Source: Capra hircus (taxonomy: Eukaryota > Chordata > Mammalia > Artiodactyla > Bovidae). From it: a DNA stretch of 64,000 bases. Location: NCBI RefSeq assembly GCF_001704415.2, contig NC_030836.1:22480001-22544000 (forward strand), written 5' to 3'. Shown here piece after piece: positions 57,077 through 64,000 of the stretch; within the stretch, counting starts at the first letter, position 1; each line of letters starts with the position of its first letter. The notes beneath the pieces are model-generated. The model searched no databases. It was not told the origin of the DNA and saw only the letters and a program-made list of their open reading frames with translations. A program made the position numbers and the translations under genes.

Positions 57077-57185
57077 CTTGTTCTTCCCTTTATCTGAAAC
57101 ATACCCCCTGCCCCAGCTCTCCACATGAGTTGTTTCATAACTTTCTTTCAATCTTTTCTCTAATACTAACTTCTGAGTATAGCCT
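57077..57185 (-). repeat. Inverted duplication, right arm
   Basis: Partner of 56810-56918. The short minus frame here is incidental. Confidence 0.93.
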
Positions 57186-57499
57186 TTTATGATAATTCCA
57201 TTAAAAGTTAACTCTGGCCTCACTTTTCCTATCCTCTTTCTCTTTTTATGTTTTTCATAGCAGAGATCACCATTAAAAAAGTACATTTTACTTTTGTTTG
57301 TATATTTGTTATTAGCTATCATCTTTCTCCTGCAAATTAAATGAGAATACCATAGACTAGGAATTTTAATCTAATTTATTTCCTCTGGATCCCTAACCCC
57401 TATAACAGTGCCAGGAATACATTAACCACTCAGTAAATATGAGCTGAACAAATAAATGGCAGAGGTGGCGCTGAAGACAAGGAAAGAGATTAGTTTTTA
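57186..57499. other. No gene; possible L2 trace
   Basis: 57390-57460 (ataacagtgccaggaataca, ccactcagtaaatatgagct) looks like an L2/MIR end. Confidence 0.4.
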
Positions 57500-58760
57500 T
57501 ACTAAATGATGCTAGGGCAAGTGATTGTATGCAATAAGCAAAAAATGAAATTGGGTCAAAACTTCATGCCACATACAAAATCAGTTCCAAACAGGTAAGC
57601 AAAATTAATTTGAAAGGCAAAAGTATTCAGTTTTAAAAGTCTCTGAAAAGGCATTTTTGGGGGGCCTGGGAAAGCTTTCATAAACAATGAACAAAAAACA
57701 CAGAACATAAAGAAATTACCTACCACAAGATTAAGAACTTTTGTTCATCAAATATCATAGAGATAATACAAAGTTACATGAAAAATAGGTAGAAATATTT
57801 TCATAAAAGCTGATTAAGAGTAAAACAGTTCAGTAGAAAAATAGTGAATAGTAGGCACTTTACTGAGTGAGAAAGACAAATGGCCAGTATACATGCAGAT
57901 ATGCACTCCTCTTCATAAGAAATCAGGCAAATACAAATTACAGTCACTGAATTATTTCACTTTGTACCTTCCAAGGGCACAAATTGTCAATGTCTGCAAT
58001 ATCAAGCCTTAGTGAATATGTGGAAGACTGACCCAGCGTATAAACACTTAAAAAAAATAGTTTGCAATATCTGGTAAAGTTGAAGATTTAAATACCCTAT
58101 GACCCACACATCTATATATGTTCAAAAATATGTGAACATGTTACAAATATCATGAGTTTCATATATTTTTATATATAAGCTCTTAGTCATATGCAGCAAG
58201 TGATACATGTGGGAATAGTCATACTTAAAAGCATTCATAACAGAACTTAAAAACGAACAAAAGCCATCCAAATTGACTGGAAAATTATAAATAAATTGTG
58301 ACATGTTTATATGATAAAAGCATATACAGTAATAAAAGTAAATGATAGCTAAATAATAAATAAATCAATAAATCACAACAATTCACACAGAATAATTCCA
58401 TTTATCCGTGAGCTAAATAAATTGTGGCAGGTTCATATAATAAAATTGTGTACAGTAATAAAAGTAAATTATAGCTAAATAAAAAATAAATCACAAAAAT
58501 CCACACAGAAAAATTTCATTTATACATAAGTCAAAGCCATTTAAAATAAACAATACTTTGTTTAAACCTAAAATTGAATACAGTAGTTACTGTTAATTTC
58601 TGATGAGGGAAGATGCAGAATGGAATCTGAGAGGAGCAGACCAAGAAATTTCAAAGAAAAATTTAATTCTTTAAAATGGGTGGGTAGGATATATATACAA
58701 TTTCCTTGTTTTTATTTCCTTTAATCTGCATGTATTTTTATAACATTTTCATACCTATTC
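57500..58760 (+). mobile_element. Old L1 (L1M-type), ORF2 end and 3' UTR
   Basis: gaacttttgttcatcaaata, agacaaatggccagtataca, taccctatgacccacacatc and aaaagccatccaaattgact follow the end of L1 ORF2 in order; ORF2 is unreadable. Contains the tandem duplication at 58289-58540. Confidence 0.7.
58289..58540 (+). repeat. Tandem duplication, about 126 bp, two copies
   Basis: aaataaattgtg starts at 58289 and 58415; both copies continue through acagtaataaaagtaaa and agctaaataa to cacacagaa and ccatttat/tcatttat. The copies differ by point changes and small indels, so the duplication is old. Confidence 0.85.
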
Positions 58761-59769
58761 AGCATATAATTTAAAAAAAAATTTTTTTCAGTGTCATTGT
58801 GCTTAAATGTCCTTGCATTTTAAGATGAAGCTTTTAGAGAATCCTGTATTTATTTGCTTTGATAACAAACAGAAAGTCTTTGGATTGTCCGATTGTTTCA
58901 TATCTCTTTGGGCAGCTTGAAACTGTGTCACTCAGCATTATAAACTGCAAGCAAAGGCCTTTAGAGAAAGGCAACAAATCAGACATGCGAAACGCCGCCA
59001 CTGATTAATTTATGAAAACGAAGTTTTCAGCCTACAAGAACCAGGGACAAAGCATAACAATAACTCACCAGGGGCTGTGAGCCCTGAAGTGTGGCACTCG
59101 GCCATGTGTAGCTATTTATCACTCTAGGTCTCAAATCTGAATGGTATCAATCATGCTGCTTGCCAGGGTGCCAACTGAATGTAAATTGGCCTTTCTGGGC
59201 ATCAATAGGCCTCATTCTGCCAAGTGATTTGATAGTTCTTTTATTTTAAAACACTCAGGATGGATTATGGAATGAAAGCACACACTTTGGAGCCATTTAG
59301 AAAAATCAATTCAAGCCATACTTAAGGACAAAGAAAAATCTTTCTGTTGTTTCTAGTGATGTATCTTACTCAATAGAATACCCCCACTGAGTTGCAAATA
59401 CTTGTACAAGGCAAACTTCAACAGCAGTGTGATTGTTAACACACATATTGTGACAATATTGGCACACTATGAATCTCTACATTCACTCCAGTGATGCTGA
59501 GAGTGCTCAAAACATTTTTAGAACATCTTTTGGGGAATAGGTCCTCGAAACCTTGAATGAACTTTTACATTTAGGAGTGGATTTCATTGGTGCTTTGAAA
59601 AATGCCAATGTTAGAGAATAAAGGGAAATTTCAAGGTCAGGGAGTTCTTGATTTGGCTCAGAGATAGAAGGCAGCTTTGTGGAGAAAGGAGTATTTATTC
59701 TGTGGCTGATTCATAAATTGTTACTGATGCCAATTTCCCATGGCAAAGCAGAGGTAAAAAAGGTCTAAT
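58761..59769. other. Repeat-free stretch, possible conserved noncoding DNA
   Basis: 58800-59280 has balanced composition, no recognised repeat, several ATTA/TAAT words (ccactgattaatttatgaaa near 58994), a few CpGs (cgaaacgccgcc at 58988) and gccaactgaatgtaaattgg. No open frame. An enhancer-like element is only a guess; 59280-59769 is unremarkable. Confidence 0.35.
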
Positions 59770-60068
59770 TGGAAATCCTGCCTCTGTCACTTACTACCTC
59801 TGGAACAACTAAAAGTCATTGAACTCTTCAGATGTCAACTAAGTTCCATGAAATGAAGATAATTAAGACTATCTTGAAGGATGATTACAATTTAAAAAGC
59901 ACACACATGACTACTAACATAAAGTTATTCAGAAAATGGCAAATAAAAATTTGTAAAAATCGGAGTAGTAAATCTAATTCTGAGACCTAGAATTAAGGAA
60001 GTATTGAATAGCAGTTAAATACATGAGCTTTGAAGCCAGACTGACCAGAATTTAAATCACACAGTCTT
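59770..60068 (+). repeat. Two MIR-like fragments
   Basis: 59770-59940 (tcctgcctctgtcacttact, taagttccatgaaatgaaga) and 60005-60060 (gcagttaaatacatgagctt, gaagccagactgaccagaat) both look like MIR on the + strand; the second is interrupted by the SINE at 60077. Confidence 0.65.
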
Positions 60069-60076
60069 CATATCCT

Positions 60077-60217
60077 GCTACTGCTGCTGCTGCTGCTAAG
60101 TCACTTCAGTTATGTCCAACTCTGTGTGACCCCATAAACGGCAGCCCACCAGGCTCCTCTGTCCATGGATTTTCCAGGCAAGAGTACTGGAGTGGGGTGC
60201 CATTGCCTTCTCCACTC
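60077..60217 (-). mobile_element. Bov-A2 SINE fragment with AGC tail
   Basis: Short gctgctgctgctgctaag run at 60083-60100, then cttcagttatgtccaactct to gagtggggtgccattgcctt. Perfect TSD catatcct at 60069-60076 and 60218-60225. Confidence 0.92.
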
Positions 60218-60492
60218 CATATCCTAGATGGTAATTTATCTAGCTTTCAGAATATTATTTAGTATCAGAAAGAATTTGAAAAATGAATTATAATAGTATT
60301 TGTTGATTTATCATAATAATAATTGTATAAGTGTTTAGAATTTAAATGGAATTGGTGGTGAATTCAAGTAAAGTTAAAATTTTAAATATTTAAGTCTTAT
60401 CTCATTCATAAATGAGAACAGAGCCTTACGACAGAATGACTTAGAAGGCCTGAGCATGGAAAAAGCTAAAGAGGATAACCTCTTATTATTCA

Positions 60493-60878
60493 GTTCTAAG
60501 AATTGATGCTTTTGAACTGTAGTGTTGGAGAAAACTCTTGGGAGTCCCTTGGACTGCAAGGAAATCAAACCAGTCAGTCCTAAAGAAAACCAGTCCTGAA
60601 TATTCATTGGAAGGACTGATGCTAAAGCTGAAATTCCAATACTTTGGCCACCTGATGCAAAGAACTGACTCATTAGAAATGACCCTGATGTTGAGAAAGA
60701 TTGAAGGCAGGAGGAGAAGGGGATGACAGAGGATGAGAGGGTTGGGTGGCATCACTGACTTGATGGACATGAGTTTGAGCAAGCTCTGGGAGCTGGTGAT
60801 GGACAGGGAAGGTTGGCGTGCTATAGTCCATGGGATCACAAAGAGCCAGACATGACTGAGCAACTGAACTGCACTGAG
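60493..60878 (+). mobile_element. BovB 3' end
   Basis: From ctaagaattgatgcttttga to the tail ctgaactgcactgag. The C-terminal frame is broken. The frames of 99-125 codons on the minus strand are antisense. Confidence 0.93.
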
Positions 60879-60879
60879 T

Positions 60880-61340
60880 CAAACATATATGACATTACAT
60901 ACACAAAAATTGACACAAAAACGTTGGTAGCAAAACAGGCAAAGAAACATTCAAGCGAATAACCTGAATGTCCAGAAGAAGGGAACATATATTGCTGCTG
61001 ATTGAAACAATATAATAGTAACTGTATGAAATTCCTTTCAAAAGTGAGAAATAATCAGCTATAGCTGTTAGCAGAAGAGACTTACATAATGGTATTAAGA
61101 TGAAAATATATTGGAAGTAGTATATACAGTATGATAAAATTTATATATAGAGCCAGACCACGTATAAAACTAGCCAGTACGTTGTTTATTCATGTAGCAA
61201 TACAGTAATAAATATAAAATTTAAAGATACATTCTATTCCTGGTGAGAAGGTGATCCTAAAGGGAAATCAAATCAGAATGAAATCCCCTTAATATTAACA
61301 GTTATTTTCTTTTTCTTTTGTGGTATTGAATGTACCTGTT
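60880..61340 (+). mobile_element. Possible old L1 3' region
   Basis: aacctgaatgtccagaagaa, agtatatacagtatgataaa and acagttattttctttttctt resemble old L1 3' sequence; weak. Confidence 0.45.
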
Positions 61341-61406
61341 ACATTATACATACATTATAGCTCTCTCTATGTAAAGAATTTCATTATGATATAATGGTGC
61401 ATAATC

Positions 61407-61868
61407 CATCTAGTCAAGGCTATGGTTTCACCAGTGGTCATGTATGGATGTAAGAGCTGGACTGTGAAGAAGGCTGAGTGCCGAAGAATTGATGCTTTTG
61501 AACTGCGGTGTTGGAGAAGACTCTTGAGAGTCGCTTGGACTGCAAGGAGATCCAACCAGTCCATTCTGAAGGAGATCAACCCTGGGATTTCTTTTGAAGG
61601 AGTGATGCTAAAGCTGAAACTCCAGTACTTTGGCCGCCTCATGCGGAGAGTTGACTCATTGGAAAAGACTCTGATGCTGGGAGGGATTGGGGGCAGGAGG
61701 AGAAGGGGACGACCGAGGATGAGATGGCTGGATGGCATCACGGACTCGATGGACTTGAGTCTGAGTGAACTCCAGGAGATGGTGATGGACAGGGAGGCCT
61801 GGCATGGTGCAATTCATGGGGTCACAAAGAGTCGGACATGACTGAGCGACTGAACTGAACTGAACTGA
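61407..61868 (+). mobile_element. BovB 3' end
   Basis: 462 bp, close to consensus, with an open 139-codon C-terminal frame (61422-61841: SWTVKKAECRRIDAFEL, LEKTLMLGGIGGRRRRG) and an actga tail. It starts at almost the same BovB position as the nested copy at 37489, so the two truncation points are similar. Confidence 0.95.
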
Positions 61869-62677
61869 ATTTACCCTTGTATCTTAGTGGTTAGGCTTTG
61901 AGTGTATTGCCTTTAACATTGATATGATTATTTTCAGATTAATGTTATAACTAAAAATTTTAGAGTAGCTTTTATATTTTTATCAGAATAATAGTTCCAA
62001 AGTAATTAAATAATTTTAATAATATATTGGAATAATTATTTTTGACCTATTATATGATTTAGATTCCAAGTTAGCACATTATATTTGCTGTAATTTGGGG
62101 GTATATTTTTCTCTTGATGCATTTTTGGATTTCTCTTTTAGCATTTTAGTTTGAATACTCACAGATTTCTCTGATTGCTGTAATGATTCCTCTTACGTGC
62201 CATCTTTGCGATATTTTGAAATAAGTTGTGTACTTGCTTCATGAAGTGAATTGAATGATTTTGCATCTTTTATATATCTGGAAAAGTAGATTTCTATGGC
62301 ATAGGAATTAGAACCCAAAGCTTGAAGGATTGTACAATAAAGATATCTGACTTAAAATCTTTAGAAATAATTCTCAGATAACTTTTTAAGTACTTTTCAT
62401 GGATTCATATATTCAGTTTTTCAATTTTATCCTATTTTGTTAAGTTAATAATATTAGTAGAGTAACAGAACCATCTCCCTCCTGCCACTTTGTTAAGATT
62501 TTTATATTTCTCAGTGCCCAGAGTATGTACCTTTATATCCTTTTAGCGTGATTATTACCACCCCAGTAATTTCTCTTTTGGTTTATTTGTGCTTTCTCTT
62601 TTTAATTTTAGATTTGCCAGAAGAGTATATGTTTTAATTTTTTTTTTCTCACAGATCCAGGTCTTGAATACATATTT
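61869..62677. other. AT-rich, nothing recognised
   Basis: No repeat or gene I can support. Confidence 0.45.
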
Positions 62678-62687
62678 AATAGGTGGA

Positions 62688-62795
62688 CTGGGAACACGTG
62701 TACACCCGTGGCGGATTCATGTTGATGTATGGCAAAACCAATACAGTATTGTAAAGTAAAATAAAGTAAAATTAAAAAATTTTAAAAATAAAATG
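62688..62795 (+). mobile_element. L1-BT-like 3' end, short insertion
   Basis: gggaacacgtgtacacccgt, gcggattcatgttgatgtat and an A-rich tail. Perfect 10-bp TSD aataggtgga at 62678-62687 and 62796-62805. Confidence 0.93.
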
Positions 62796-62805
62796 AATAG
62801 GTGGA

Positions 62806-63239
62806 TTATTTTTGTTGTTTGTGTTGTTGTTGTTGTTGTTTTCTCTGCTTAGTCATTATTTCCTTCCTCTGAAATGTTGGCAGTCTACACCAAGACCATG
62901 GTCCAAGGAGCTTGTGCTGAACAGCATTTGTGGTTCCTAAGCTCCGTGTCTGCTGTGCCGAATGGGTGTGTCGGCCCTGACCTCTTTGTTTTCTGCAACT
63001 GAGTCTCATCTTCCTAATGCTCAGCCTCCCTCTCTCCCCACACAAGCAAGTAGACACTGCTGAGCAACAGGAAAAGTGCTACAGCCTTAAGCTTACCAGT
63101 GATCTTTGCTTAGAGGCTCATTCTTCTTTCATAAACACTCCACCAACGAAAAAATTGCCTTCTCAAATGGACTCTTCCACACCTTTTTCTCTCCCAGCAT
63201 CTTCACAGAAGTCCTTAGAAATTCTGTCATTTTTTCCCT
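62806..63239. other. (TTG)n run, then unique-looking DNA
   Basis: A TTG-rich run at about 62812-62840. The remainder has balanced composition with no recognised repeat. The overlapping short frames 62806-63057 (-) and 63017-63271 (+) have no domain. Confidence 0.45.
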
Positions 63240-63470
63240 TTTTTTCAGCTTTATTGAGGATTAATTGGTAAATATAATTGTATATATTAAAGTGTACAAC
63301 ATGATGATTTGGTAAACATATACATTATAAAATGATTACCAAGATCAAGATAACTGACACATCTCTTATATCACATCTCATTTACATAGTTAACTCTTTT
63401 TCTTTCTTTCTTCTTTCTTTCTTCTGTGTGTGTGTGGTGTGAATGCTTAAGATCTTTTGTGTTTTTTTTC
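63240..63470 (-). mobile_element. Old L1 3' UTR fragment
   Basis: cagctttattgaggattaat, agtgtacaacatgatgattt and aaaatgattaccaagatcaa are L1 3' UTR in reverse. Ends in (TTTC)n and (TG)n runs near 63400-63440. Confidence 0.75.
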
Positions 63471-64000
63471 CAGAAAAATGTTTTAATTTCCTTTAAAATC
63501 AGAAAAAATTAACTTTTAAGATCAAAGATTACATTTGTCTGTATACTTATGCAGTCATAAAATATAATTTGTAGTAAGTTTGCTTTTATGAAAGAAGGGG
63601 ACCATAAAAACAAAATTTCCTAGAAGGCCAGAAACATCATTACGCGACCCTGAAAGAAGGTATAATTTTCTTTGCATAAATTGTAATGTCACCAAAAGAA
63701 AGAGGGAGAAGGAAAGAGAAGAGCAAGAGAAAAAGCCACATGTCATTGTCACAATTTTCAGACAGGTTTTTTTTTTTTTTTCTTTTCTTTTTTAGGTATT
63801 TGTATTGCTGCCCTTGATAGGTCATATCTTGGAGAAGGTCATTCATCTGGTAAGTAGTGAAGCTAAGATTTGGTTCTAATTCCTACCATCTCTAACGTCC
63901 AAGCACATAAATTTCGAGGGAGAAGCCCTGTTTCTTTTTTTTTTTGTTTTTAATTTTTTTTTTTTAAGATTTAAAATGTTTTATTTTTTATTTTTTATTT
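63471..64000. other. No gene; T/A-rich end of window
   Basis: T run at 63766-63780. The last 70 bp is T-rich with A interruptions, possibly the tail of a reverse L1 continuing outside. Nothing else. Confidence 0.4.

Noticed and set aside
63017..63271. 84-codon + frame as a coding exon
   Set aside because: No splice signals I trust, no domain, and it overlaps an equally open minus frame.

Overview
The window is nuclear DNA of a ruminant (cattle/sheep/goat type). The diagnosis rests on interspersed repeats seen in the sequence: about twenty copies or fragments of the BovB (RTE-clade) LINE, about eighteen tRNA-Glu-type Bov-tA/Bov-A2 SINEs, an artiodactyl CHR-type SINE and artiodactyl L1 (L1-BT-like) tails. 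BovB together with Bov-tA/Bov-A2 is characteristic of ruminants; I cannot tell the genus. By my boundaries BovB alone covers roughly 19 kb of the 64 kb. I see no host protein-coding exon, no rRNA or tRNA gene, no CRISPR array and no prokaryotic gene. Every recognisable coding stretch is a decayed LINE ORF (BovB endonuclease/RT or L1 ORF2). The window is therefore intergenic or deeply intronic.

Layout. 1-1285 is the 3' end of a + strand BovB. 2610-8097 is one BovB insertion bounded by a 13-bp target-site duplication (TSD); its 5' part is inverted and a 2.7-kb L1 sits inside it. 8098-19.5 kb is old sequence (MaLR-like LTR pieces, MER5, MIR, L2) with many young SINEs and one BovB. 19.5-21.1 kb is a nest of insertions in an L1. 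22.7-23.4 kb is an old L1 tail. 24.18-26.89 kb is an ancient hAT-type DNA transposon carrying a BovB and a 5'-inverted L1. 27.0-27.5 kb holds a SINE followed by a long imperfect palindrome. 28.2-29.8 kb is a BovB with a SINE inside. 30.8-31.9 kb is endogenous-retrovirus LTR-like DNA with signals on both strands. 32.9-33.7 kb is another BovB.

35-36.7 kb carries SINEs and an L2 tail. 36.88-39.84 kb is a long BovB with a second BovB nested in it. 39.9-41.1 kb is a BovB with an inverted 5' end. 43.0-49.6 kb is a BovB-dense block, including two BovBs flanked by three copies of the same target sequence. 50-54 kb is AT-rich old L1 and MaLR-like DNA. 54.2-56 kb holds BovBs, two of them head to head. 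56.8-57.2 kb has a 109-bp, about 95% identical inverted duplication. 57.5-58.8 kb is an old L1 with an internal tandem duplication. 58.8-59.3 kb is repeat-free and is my best candidate for conserved regulatory DNA. The rest carries SINEs, BovB 3' ends and short L1 tails.

There is no gene network to describe; the content is a record of retrotransposition. The clearest theme is how often the BovB/L1 copies show 5' inversion (twin priming) with intact TSDs: 2610-8097, 25690-26168, 39902-41136 and 45325-47634. I did not find a previously undescribed biological system, and the findings are structural. Repeat-family names come from sequence recognition, not a database search. Boundaries are good to a few bases where a TSD is given and to tens of bases elsewhere.
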